From contig PLEA01000478.1 in NCBI GenBank assembly GCA_003136335.1, positions 1 to 10,812 on the forward strand: a stretch of 10,812 bases of DNA, in the 5' to 3' direction. The notes under the pieces were generated by a model. The model saw only the letters and a program-made list of their open reading frames with translations, was not told the DNA's origin and searched no databases. Position 1 is the first letter of the stretch, and every line of letters begins with the position of its first letter. Shown one piece after another: positions 4,382 to 10,812 of this stretch. The position numbers were made by a program, and so were the translations under genes. This DNA comes from Acidobacteriaceae bacterium. GTDB lineage: Bacteria > Acidobacteriota > Terriglobia > Terriglobales > SbA1.

Positions 4382-5758
4382 ATGTCGAAACGATTCGGGT
4401 GGCTGCTCGGGGTGGTGGTTCTGGTTACGATCGGACTGCTGGTGGCATGCAGTAGCAACTATAATGCCTCGTCCGATGGACTGGTGCTGGTGGGCAGTCA
4501 GGGGTCGGGACTGATCGAGACTTTCGGCTTCAATCTTTTCAACGGCCACCTCTCGGAGATCAGCAACACGCCAACCGACACGTCGAACGAAGTTTGCGTT
4601 CTGAATGGTGTACCCACGTCGATTGTGGTGAACCCGGCAGGAACATTCGCTTACGCGATCCTTAATTCGAATTCCTCGTGTCCAGGCAGCACGACCGGCA
4701 TCTTGGCGTTCAAGGTGAATTCCGACGGGCCGACGACCAAGGTCGGGAGCCAGGTTCCCTTCATCGCGGAATCGGTCTTCATTCTAGGGACAGCCAACAA
4801 GGTCAGCTCGCCCGTAGTTCCGGGCTCGATGGTAATGGATCCCGCCGGGAAATTTCTGTTTGTGGCGGACCGGGCGACTCCGGCTCCGGACCCTCCCAAT
4901 CTGTACGTGCCCGGTGCGGTTTCGGTGTTTGCCATCGGAAGTGGAGGGAGTGTGACGGAAGTGGCGGGGTCACCCTTTTTTACCACCGGTACAGCGAATA
5001 ATCCGACTACCGTATCGCAAGCGAGTCTCGATATTGTCAGCGTGGCGCCGACGCCCACGGTGTTCCCGGCCATCGGCGTCAATGGAGTGCAGAACGCGGT
5101 ATGTTCGACGCTAACTCCGCCTACAACTCAGTATCTCTATGCGGTCGATGGGTTGGGGAACCAGGTGTTTGAATTCCAGGTAAATACGTCTTCGGGCGTT
5201 TTGACGAATCCACCGAACCACACGCAGATCCTGTCTTTTTCTACGGATCAGACACCAGCTGGAGTAGCCGTCGATCCTTGCAATCGATTCGTTTACATAA
5301 GCGACAGCCTCACAAACAAAGTCAGCGCTTACACCATGTGCAATGGTTATTCTACGCAATCGTCAACCTGCCCGCAGAGTCCGATGTCCCCGGATGGCAG
5401 CCTGGTGCAGATTTCGGGTTCGCCATTCAGCCTGACCGGGAGTTCCAATGAGCCGGGGCCGATTCTGGTCGATCCCAATGGCAACAACGTCTACGTGCTG
5501 GGTCTGCTCTCCAATACGATCTCGCCGTTGAAAATCAGCCCGGTGTCGGGGAGCCTCACGGCCTTGAGTCCGGCGACCGTGGCCACGGGGTTGCAGCCTA
5601 TGTCAATGGCGATTCGCGGGGATAATAACTGGCTTTTCGTGACAAACTACAATGCCGCCACGATGTCACAATACTCGATCACACCTGCCACGGGGCAGCT
5701 CACAGTGCAGCCGGTGGTCCAGACAGATAACTACCCCTGGGGCGTGGCAGTAAAGTGA
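4382..5758 (+). CDS. Beta-propeller lipoprotein (YVTN/lactonase-like)
   Basis: The 458-residue protein begins with a lipoprotein signal, MSKRFGWLLG then a hydrophobic run to LVAC. The lipid-anchored cysteine would be C23, so it should be membrane-anchored outside the cytoplasm. The rest is built of recurring strand-turn units with a V-D/N-P-x-G-x-x-x-Y/F pattern: VNPAGTFAYA (about 83), MDPAGKFLFVAD (152), VDPCNRFVYISD (297), VDPNGNNVYVL (363) and RGDNNWLFVTN (412). Each alternates with F/Y-xx-N/S-x-x-(S/T)G-x-L elements. This is typical of seven-bladed propellers of the 6-phosphogluconolactonase/YncE type. No catalytic assignment is possible, and many such proteins in this kind of genome bind rather than cut. 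The start at 4382 is chosen over the in-frame ATG at 4337 because the lipoprotein signal begins there. AGGGAG (4364-4369) is the nearest ribosome-binding match but sits 12 bases away. It is convergent with the LptFG gene, 93 bases apart. Confidence 0.8.
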   Translation: MSKRFGWLLGVVVLVTIGLLVACSSNYNASSDGLVLVGSQGSGLIETFGFNLFNGHLSEISNTPTDTSNEVCVLNGVPTSIVVNPAGTFAYAILNSNSSCPGSTTGILAFKVNSDGPTTKVGSQVPFIAESVFILGTANKVSSPVVPGSMVMDPAGKFLFVADRATPAPDPPNLYVPGAVSVFAIGSGGSVTEVAGSPFFTTGTANNPTTVSQASLDIVSVAPTPTVFPAIGVNGVQNAVCSTLTPPTTQYLYAVDGLGNQVFEFQVNTSSGVLTNPPNHTQILSFSTDQTPAGVAVDPCNRFVYISDSLTNKVSAYTMCNGYSTQSSTCPQSPMSPDGSLVQISGSPFSLTGSSNEPGPILVDPNGNNVYVLGLLSNTISPLKISPVSGSLTALSPATVATGLQPMSMAIRGDNNWLFVTNYNAATMSQYSITPATGQLTVQPVVQTDNYPWGVAVK

Positions 5759-5782
5759 GCGTGGTTGGTTGTTTTGAAAGGA

Positions 5783-5799
5783 CGCGGCTTCTAGCCGCG
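5783..5799. terminator. Hairpin between convergent genes
   Basis: CGCGGCT (5783-5789) and AGCCGCG (5793-5799) form a perfect 7-bp stem with a TCT loop, 24 bases past the propeller stop and 52 bases past the LptFG stop on the other strand. There is no adjacent T tract on either strand (TTTTT at 5816-5820 is 16 bases away), so a two-way terminator is plausible but not certain. Confidence 0.4.
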
Positions 5800-5851
5800 C
5801 CGCCAGTCTGAGGCCTTTTTCCGCAACCGCTGAAGAATCTAATCACCGCCC

Positions 5852-8176
5852 CTACGTCGGCACTTTCAAGATTAAATATCCTCCCACCAGCACAAAGATC
5901 AGATCTGGCGACCACGCCGCCAGCGCCGGCGGAAGCTGGCTCAGATCTCCCATGGCTTCAAACAGGCGCGACACTACGGTGTAGAACACCGCGATTCCCA
6001 CGGCCACCGCGACTCCCGTGATCGCTCCTTTTTTCCCTGTCGACAGCGAGAAGGGAACGGCGAGCACGGCCATAATCAGCGTGATCAGGGGATACGAGAG
6101 CTTCTTGTTCAGCTGCACACGCAAGCGCACCACATCGAATCCGCTCTGCTGCAGATCGCGAATGTAGCGTCGCAGCTCTTCATAGTTCATCTCGGTGTAC
6201 TGCTTCACTTCCTTCTTGAAGTACGAAGGCGTCTCACTCAGTTCGGGAAAGGTGGAGACGTCGAAAGTGCGGTAGCCGTCTGGGGCAATGGCGGCGCCGT
6301 GCAGAGAGCGCTGCCAGCCTTGTTCGTAGACCCAGCGATTCAGATTTTCGGCCCAGTGCGCCCGATCCGCGTGAATGCGGCGCGTGATGGAAAAGCTGGC
6401 GGGATCGAGCTGAAACACAGTGACATTGCCGAACTGGTCGCGATCGGGATCGAAAAACTGGTAGTAGTAGATGTCGTTGTTTTGACCGAAGATCCATTTG
6501 CGATCAGGGCGCAGGTAGGTTTGCGGAGGCTTGCCCTTAATCTGGTTGTGCAGCGCCTCCTGGCGCTGGTTGGTGCGGGGCAGGTAGAACTGGTCGGCAA
6601 AAAATAATCCTACCGCTAACACCGCGGCGGCCACGACGACGGGCGTGACGATGCGGTAAATGCTGGTTCCCGCGGCCTTGATGGCGGTAATTTCGTTGGA
6701 CCGTTGCATCAGGCCAAAGGTGACCAGCACGGCCAGCAGCATGACTAGGGGCGCCACGTTATACAGCAAATAGGGCGCGACGTTGAGCAAATATTCCGCG
6801 ACTACCGTGGCTGGAACCTGGTTGCGAAGAATATCTCCCAGCAACTCAAATAAGGTGAAGATGATGACCAGCACCAGGAACGTGGAAAGAATTAATCCCA
6901 GGTACACAAAGAAGTCGCGCAATACGTAGTCGTCGAGCAGAGTTGGAAAGCTGGCGCTGAACATGCGGCGCCGAGTGGAGGCGCGTTCGAACGCATTTTC
7001 GCGGCGGCCACGGGCGACCGGAAGATGAGCGCCAGATGGATCTCGTTTCCAAAAAGCCCGGAACGACGCCAGTTCAAAGGGACGTTTCTCGGCCCGCGAC
7101 AACAGAAAAACCGCCAGGGCGAAAAACATGATGTCAGCCAACCATGCCCCGAACCACGGTGCAACCTTGCCTTGCCGGGCCAGTGAAACGCCCAGCAGGG
7201 AAATCACGTAATAAGTGAATACCAGCAGGATGGTCAGCACGAAGCCGCCTGACTTGCCGCTTTTCTTCGATGACAGCCCCAAAGGAATTCCGACAAGCGC
7301 CAGCACGAGGCATGCGGTCGGCAGCGCGAAGCGCTTGTGAAAGGCAATGAGATACCAGCGGGCCGAAATGGGATCGACGCGGCCGGCTTTCTGCCACAGC
7401 GCCGAGGTATCCATCAGGTCGGCGGGCAGCGACTCATCGGGCTTGTTCTCAGTGGATGGCAGGTCGAGAGGAATGTCAGTCTGCTGAAAAGTCGAAATCT
7501 GGTAATGGCTGACATCCTTGGGATCGGTTTCATGCTCCGAACCATCGATCAAGTGCAGGTGCAGGCGGTCCTGACCTTCACTAACGACGATCCCTTCCTT
7601 GGCCAGCGTGATCTTGGGGTTGGAGGCGTCGCTAAGATTCGCCATGAACACGCCCTTCCACACCGCTGCCCCCTGTGCGCTTTTTACATCCTGCACATAG
7701 AGAACGACCTTGGGGAATCCCTCATAGAAAACTCGAGGCTGGATCTCGAAGGAAACTTGCGAACCCTTCAGGCGGTCTTCCAAATGTCCGAGCGCGGCTT
7801 GGGCGCGCGGGGCGATGTACAGGCCGTTGAAGAGCGCCAGAACCCATGCGGCGATCACAAAAATCGAGAGCGTGCGAAGGAAGGTCCACACCCCCATCCC
7901 GCTGGCGCGCATGGCGGTGATTTCGCTGTCCGCCGCAAGACGGCTCAGCCCGATCAGGATCCCGAGCAGCACGCTCATGGGCAGCGTGTAAGTCAGTGCG
8001 AGCGGGACGGTAAAGAAGAAAATCTCGGCGACGCTGGGCAGGGGAGCACTGGCGCGGACGACCAGTTCAAGAATTCGTCCCAGGTCGCGCGTGAACAGAA
8101 CAAAGGTGAAGATCGCCGCGCCGATCAGCGCGTGCGCCGTCACTTCGCGTAGGATGTAGCGGGTCAGGATCCGCAT
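5852..8176 (-). CDS. LptF-LptG fusion, LPS export permease
   Basis: This 774-residue protein contains two complete YjgP/YjgQ permease units. Residues 1 to about 365 are LptF-like and about 411-774 are LptG-like. Each has three N-terminal membrane helices, a periplasmic beta-jellyroll-like region, and three C-terminal helices, giving 12 in all. Each half has the cytoplasmic coupling motif that contacts the LptB ATPase: DSEITAMRASG (about 83-93) and SNEITAIKAAG (about 493-503). Their glutamates, E85 and E495, correspond to E84/E88 of the E. coli proteins. The halves are joined by a strongly basic 45-residue linker (about 366-410), consistent with a cytoplasmic position and with both halves in the usual topology. 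Normally LptF and LptG are separate proteins of about 360 residues. The product should move LPS from the inner membrane to the LptC/LptA bridge. LptA, B and C are not in the window. The start at 8176 is preferred over 8260, which lies inside a dispersed repeat. There is no clear Shine-Dalgarno. Confidence 0.9.
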   Translation of the reverse strand: MRILTRYILREVTAHALIGAAIFTFVLFTRDLGRILELVVRASAPLPSVAEIFFFTVPLALTYTLPMSVLLGILIGLSRLAADSEITAMRASGMGVWTFLRTLSIFVIAAWVLALFNGLYIAPRAQAALGHLEDRLKGSQVSFEIQPRVFYEGFPKVVLYVQDVKSAQGAAVWKGVFMANLSDASNPKITLAKEGIVVSEGQDRLHLHLIDGSEHETDPKDVSHYQISTFQQTDIPLDLPSTENKPDESLPADLMDTSALWQKAGRVDPISARWYLIAFHKRFALPTACLVLALVGIPLGLSSKKSGKSGGFVLTILLVFTYYVISLLGVSLARQGKVAPWFGAWLADIMFFALAVFLLSRAEKRPFELASFRAFWKRDPSGAHLPVARGRRENAFERASTRRRMFSASFPTLLDDYVLRDFFVYLGLILSTFLVLVIIFTLFELLGDILRNQVPATVVAEYLLNVAPYLLYNVAPLVMLLAVLVTFGLMQRSNEITAIKAAGTSIYRIVTPVVVAAAVLAVGLFFADQFYLPRTNQRQEALHNQIKGKPPQTYLRPDRKWIFGQNNDIYYYQFFDPDRDQFGNVTVFQLDPASFSITRRIHADRAHWAENLNRWVYEQGWQRSLHGAAIAPDGYRTFDVSTFPELSETPSYFKKEVKQYTEMNYEELRRYIRDLQQSGFDVVRLRVQLNKKLSYPLITLIMAVLAVPFSLSTGKKGAITGVAVAVGIAVFYTVVSRLFEAMGDLSQLPPALAAWSPDLIFVLVGGYLILKVPT

Positions 8177-8251
8177 GGGGACGCGCTTTAGGCGAGGATA
8201 GCACGAGGGGTGTGCGGGACGCCGCGAAAGTAGTTGCTCGGCATTAAGCAG

Positions 8252-8306
8252 CGCCGGCATCTTGCCAGCTGTCGCGAGAAGCCTGCCCTGAGCTTGTCGA
8301 AGGGGC
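8252..8306 (-). repeat. Dispersed 55-bp repeat, copy 2 (inverted)
   Basis: This is the reverse complement of copy 1 at 4099-4152, with one extra base (TTCTCGC against TCTCGC) and one C-to-T change; every other position is the same. It lies in the divergent region between the LptFG gene and the glycosyltransferase gene. The two copies bracket about 4.1 kb holding the propeller lipoprotein and the LptFG gene. No target-site duplication or transposase is visible, so the pair looks like two members of a scattered intergenic family rather than the ends of one transposon. Confidence 0.8.
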
Positions 8307-8431
8307 TTCCCCGTAGCGACAACCCTAGCTGATAGTTTCTAAAGCCGCCGACGCTACTGCAACAATCGGGAACTGCGACTGGTTTCTGTGCGTACCATCA
8401 CGCGAAGGCGCTGCATGAGTGAGGAGCGGGA
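8307..8431. promoter_or_regulatory. Divergent intergenic region, promoter not resolved
   Basis: Together with 8177-8251 this should hold promoters for LptFG (leftward) and the glycosyltransferase (rightward). I see no convincing -35/-10 pair. The only clear signal is the ribosome-binding site GAGGAG (8421-8426), 5 bases before the ATG at 8432. No CpxR-like GTAAA-N5-GTMAA box is present here. Confidence 0.3.
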
Positions 8432-9952
8432 ATGACATCGGAGCAGAGTCTTGGGCAGTTCGATAGCCGCACTCGGGCCGACACGTTCGCGCTGGTGGCT
8501 ATTGCTGCCATGGTCGCGCTTGTCCACATCCTCACGAACGGTCGCTACGGATTTCACCGCGATGAGCTGCAGGTTCTGAGCGATGCCCGTCATCTGGACT
8601 GGGGATTTGTGCCTTACCCACCGCTGACACCGTTCGTGGAGCGGGTTGGCCTTTTCATCTTTGGCCTCTCAAGGGTGGGACTCCGGATGTTTTCCGTGAT
8701 CTCGCAGGCGTTCGCCATTATCTTTACCGGACTGATGGCGCGGGAACTGGGCGGAGGACGTCTCGCCCAGGTGGCCGCGGCGCTGGCGATTGCGCTCTCT
8801 CCGCTGCCGCTGTTCGAAGGGACGGAGTTCCAATACTCCACCTACGATTATTTGTGGTGGGTGCTCATTGCCTACTTCATGATTCGCCTGCTGAAGACGG
8901 AAAATCCGCGATGGTGGCTGGCGATTGGCGCGACCATCGGCATTGGATTTCAGACGAAGTACACCATGGGTTTTTATCTCTGTGGGATTCTGGGCGGAGT
9001 TCTGCTGACGCGTGCACGCCGCTATCTGGGCAGTGCATGGTTCTGGGGCGGAATGGCGCTGGGGCTGGTAATTTGCCTGCCCAATTTGGTGTGGCAAGTG
9101 AGGCATGGATTCATCTCGCTGCATTTCCTGCAGCACATTCATGCACGCGATGTGGGCGAGGGGCGAGCAAATGGATTTCTGCGCGCTCAATTTTGGATAT
9201 GCAGCAATCTGGTTGCCGCGCCGCTTTGGATCACTGGACTGCTGAGCTATGTGCGGGACCGGCGCTACCGGCTGCTGGCATGGATGTATCTCATCCCGCT
9301 CACGCTCTTCCTGGTGGGAAAAGGACGCGGCTATTATTTGGCGGCGGCGTACCCGATGCTGATGGCGATGGGCGCCGTATCAGCCGAGGGCTGGCTCGCG
9401 GCGCGTTCGAAGTGGACGCGTCGCGCTGTGGAGGCAGTGTTTTTCACTGGCCTCGTTGCGTGGGGCCTGGTTCTAGGCGCGATCGTTGTGCCGGTGGCAT
9501 CCAGCGGCAGGCTGATGAAGTTCGCCCTGCAGAACAACGGCGATTTGCGGGAGGAAATCGGCTGGGACGATCTAGTCAAGACGGTCGCAGGCATTCGAGA
9601 TTCCCTGCCCGCCGAGCAGCGGGAAAATGTGGGCGTAATGGTGAGGAACTATGGCGAACAGGGAGCAATTGAAATCCTGGGCCCCGTGTATCACCTGCCT
9701 CCGCCGATCAGCGGAACGAATTCGGCGTGGCTGCGGGGGTATCCAGTGCCACCGCCCTCCACGCTAATCGTGCTCGGCACCTCCCGCGAAGATGCCGACC
9801 GGATGTATAGTTCGTGCCGTCTGGCCGGGCACAACGGCAACGCACTCGGAGTCCGCAATGAAGAGAGCCAGGATCATCCCGACATCTTCGTGTGCGGGGC
9901 GCCACGCCTTCCTTGGCCTGAATTTTGGAAGCAATACCAGGGTTTTGGATAA
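8432..9952 (+). CDS. GT39/PMT-type membrane glycosyltransferase
   Basis: This 506-residue integral membrane protein has about ten hydrophobic stretches between residues 18 and 355 and a soluble C-terminal part (about 356-506) expected in the periplasm. The first periplasmic loop has the acidic pair D44/E45 in FHRDELQ and the downstream DWGFVPYPPLTPFVERVG (about 56-73). This is the hallmark of GT-C fold enzymes of the PMT_2/GT39 group (ArnT and dolichyl-phosphate-mannose protein mannosyltransferase relatives), whose loop aspartate is catalytic. Such enzymes move a sugar from a polyprenyl phosphate carrier to an acceptor outside the cytoplasm, such as lipid A, a glycolipid or a protein. Donor and acceptor cannot be told here. 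The start at 8432 has GAGGAG 5 bases upstream. It is divergent from LptFG and convergent with the HtrA gene, whose stop is only 17 bases away. Next to LPS-export machinery, an LPS-modifying role is possible (inference). Confidence 0.85.
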   Translation: MTSEQSLGQFDSRTRADTFALVAIAAMVALVHILTNGRYGFHRDELQVLSDARHLDWGFVPYPPLTPFVERVGLFIFGLSRVGLRMFSVISQAFAIIFTGLMARELGGGRLAQVAAALAIALSPLPLFEGTEFQYSTYDYLWWVLIAYFMIRLLKTENPRWWLAIGATIGIGFQTKYTMGFYLCGILGGVLLTRARRYLGSAWFWGGMALGLVICLPNLVWQVRHGFISLHFLQHIHARDVGEGRANGFLRAQFWICSNLVAAPLWITGLLSYVRDRRYRLLAWMYLIPLTLFLVGKGRGYYLAAAYPMLMAMGAVSAEGWLAARSKWTRRAVEAVFFTGLVAWGLVLGAIVVPVASSGRLMKFALQNNGDLREEIGWDDLVKTVAGIRDSLPAEQRENVGVMVRNYGEQGAIEILGPVYHLPPPISGTNSAWLRGYPVPPPSTLIVLGTSREDADRMYSSCRLAGHNGNALGVRNEESQDHPDIFVCGAPRLPWPEFWKQYQGFG

Positions 9953-9969
9953 AGATCAAATACCCGCTT

Positions 9970-10812
9970 CTACCGCGCCTCTTCGGGCACTACCTTGAGA
10001 TCCAGCTTTTCCGTCCAGCGCAGGACGGTCAGGGAGCAGCTCACGCCCACCCGCAAATCGGTGAGCAGGCGATGCAGGTCGTCCACGCCGGCCACGGCTT
10101 GGCCTTCCAGCGCTACAATGACATCGCCGTCGCGCAGCCCGGCGCGCTTCGCGGGGCTGTTCTCTTCTACTCCTAGCACCACCACGCCCATCTCCTTCGG
10201 CAGATCGTAGAAGCGCACCACGCGCCGGTGCACCGGAACGGTCTGCGCCGAGACGCCAATGTAGCTGCGCCGGATGCGGCCATCGCGCAGCAGCCGGCTG
10301 GCCACGAACTTTGCCGTGTTGATGCCGATCGCAAAACAAATCCCCTGCGCCGGCAGAATGGTCGCCGTGTTCACGCCCACCACGCGGCCCGCGGAATCGA
10401 CCAGCGGCCCGCCGGAGTTCCCCGGATTGAGCGACGCGTCGGTTTGAATCACGTCGTCAATCAGCCGCCCGGAATACGAGCGCAGCGACCGCCCCAGCGC
10501 GCTCACAACTCCCGCCGTCACCGTCGACTGAAATCCGTAAGGCGCGCCAATCGCAATCACGATCTGCCCCACGCGCAAGCGTTGCGAATCGCCCAGCGCA
10601 GCCGCAGTCAGACCAGGTCCGTCGAACTGAAGTTCGTTCACGCGGATCACTGCCAGGTCGCTCGCCGGATCGTCGCCGATCACCGTAGCCGGCATGCGCC
10701 GCCCATCCGCCAGCGTTACTGCGATGCGCACCGCATCATGCACCACGTGACTGTTGGTGAGGATGAGCCCGTCGGGTGTGAACACGAATCCCGAGCCTCC
10801 GCCGCGCCGTTC
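9970..10812 (-). CDS. HtrA/DegP-family serine protease with PDZ domain (N-terminus cut by window edge)
   Basis: The frame stays open to the right edge, so the N-terminus (including any signal peptide or membrane anchor) is missing; 280 residues are visible. Counting from the edge, the chymotrypsin-like catalytic triad is complete: H22 in LTNSHVV, D52 in ASDLAVIRV and S133 in NPGNSGGPLVD. The oxyanion-loop region is normal. A PDZ domain follows (about 185-270: YIGVSAQ, then GVVVLGVEENSPAKRAGLRDGDVIVALEG), and the protein ends in PEEAR. One PDZ rather than two points to a DegS-like or short HtrA architecture. Such proteases degrade or sense misfolded envelope proteins. An internal GTG at 10785 is inside the conserved GSGFV-FTPDG motif and is not the real start. 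The stop is 17 bases from the convergent glycosyltransferase stop, with no room for a separate terminator. Confidence 0.92.
   Translation of the reverse strand, partial: ERRGGGSGFVFTPDGLILTNSHVVHDAVRIAVTLADGRRMPATVIGDDPASDLAVIRVNELQFDGPGLTAAALGDSQRLRVGQIVIAIGAPYGFQSTVTAGVVSALGRSLRSYSGRLIDDVIQTDASLNPGNSGGPLVDSAGRVVGVNTATILPAQGICFAIGINTAKFVASRLLRDGRIRRSYIGVSAQTVPVHRRVVRFYDLPKEMGVVVLGVEENSPAKRAGLRDGDVIVALEGQAVAGVDDLHRLLTDLRVGVSCSLTVLRWTEKLDLKVVPEEAR

Noticed and set aside
4158..4514. 118-residue plus-strand frame in the leader of the propeller gene
   Set aside because: It has no ribosome-binding site, crosses the strong hairpins, and ends inside the propeller gene in the wrong frame.
7337..8152. 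271-residue open frame on the plus strand
   Set aside because: It runs antisense to the LptF half of the LptFG fusion, has Arg/Gly/His-rich low-complexity composition, no recognisable domain and no ribosome-binding site. It is a GC-rich shadow frame.
8174..8260. Upstream ATG at 8260 extending LptFG by 28 residues
   Set aside because: The extension would begin inside the dispersed repeat (8252-8306). The first permease helix is correctly preceded by MRILTRYILREV at 8176.
4099..8306. Composite transposon bounded by the inverted repeats
   Set aside because: No transposase or integrase lies between the repeats, there is no flanking target duplication, and the genes inside (LptFG in particular) are core genes.
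8415..8435. Six-codon frame whose stop overlaps the glycosyltransferase ATG (ATGA)
   Set aside because: Such tiny overlaps are common by chance, and its bases are needed for the GAGGAG ribosome-binding site of the real gene.
8854..9672. 272-residue open frame on the plus strand in another frame
   Set aside because: It lies wholly inside the glycosyltransferase gene, whose own frame has clear membrane segments and the FHRDELQ motif.

Overview
The window is chromosomal DNA from a Gram-negative, double-membraned, fairly GC-rich bacterium. The most likely source is an Acidobacteriota (Terriglobia-like) genome. This is inferred from three things: a single-chain LptF-LptG fusion, small Q-N-C-type secreted proteins, and abundant intergenic stem-loops, including the repeat whose translation reads PELVEG / LSLSKG. 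No marker gene (rRNA, ribosomal protein) is present to confirm it. I see no tRNA, rRNA, CRISPR array, transposase or phage gene.

Layout. Positions 1-257 hold a strong terminator-like hairpin and a weak promoter candidate. They precede a 96-residue secreted, four-cysteine protein (258-548) that ends in its own terminator. A minus-strand block follows: a probable 62-residue membrane protein (708-896) and a Spy/CpxP-family periplasmic protein (1013-1510) with a terminator. Divergent from these, on the plus strand, are an OmpR/CpxR-type response regulator (1780-2499) and a CpxA-type sensor kinase (2644-4056). The order and orientation (cpxP-like gene divergent from cpxR-cpxA-like genes) match the enterobacterial Cpx locus. 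The intergenic region carries three copies of a GTAAA-N5/6-GTCAA element close to the E. coli CpxR box (GTAAA-N5-GTAAA). Two are in tandem and one is inverted beside the regulator start. This is the most informative signal in the window and points to a self-contained, autoregulated envelope-stress circuit.

From 4057 to 4381 lies a structured non-coding stretch with a dispersed repeat, a nested hairpin with an alternative pairing partner, and a GC-rich hairpin. It leads into a beta-propeller lipoprotein (4382-5758). Convergent to that is a 774-residue LptF-LptG fusion (5852-8176), which supplies both transmembrane halves of the LPS export ABC transporter in one polypeptide. A second, inverted copy of the dispersed repeat (8252-8306) lies in the divergent region before a GT39/PMT-type membrane glycosyltransferase (8432-9952). 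The window ends inside a minus-strand HtrA/DegP-family serine protease with a PDZ domain (9970 to beyond 10812).

Nearly every recognisable gene acts in the envelope: stress sensing, a periplasmic chaperone-like protein, LPS transport, lipid-linked glycosyl transfer, and periplasmic proteolysis. I do not see a wholly new multi-gene system. The items most worth following are the CpxR-like operator array, the LptFG fusion, the structured leader at 4190-4335 and the small secreted protein.
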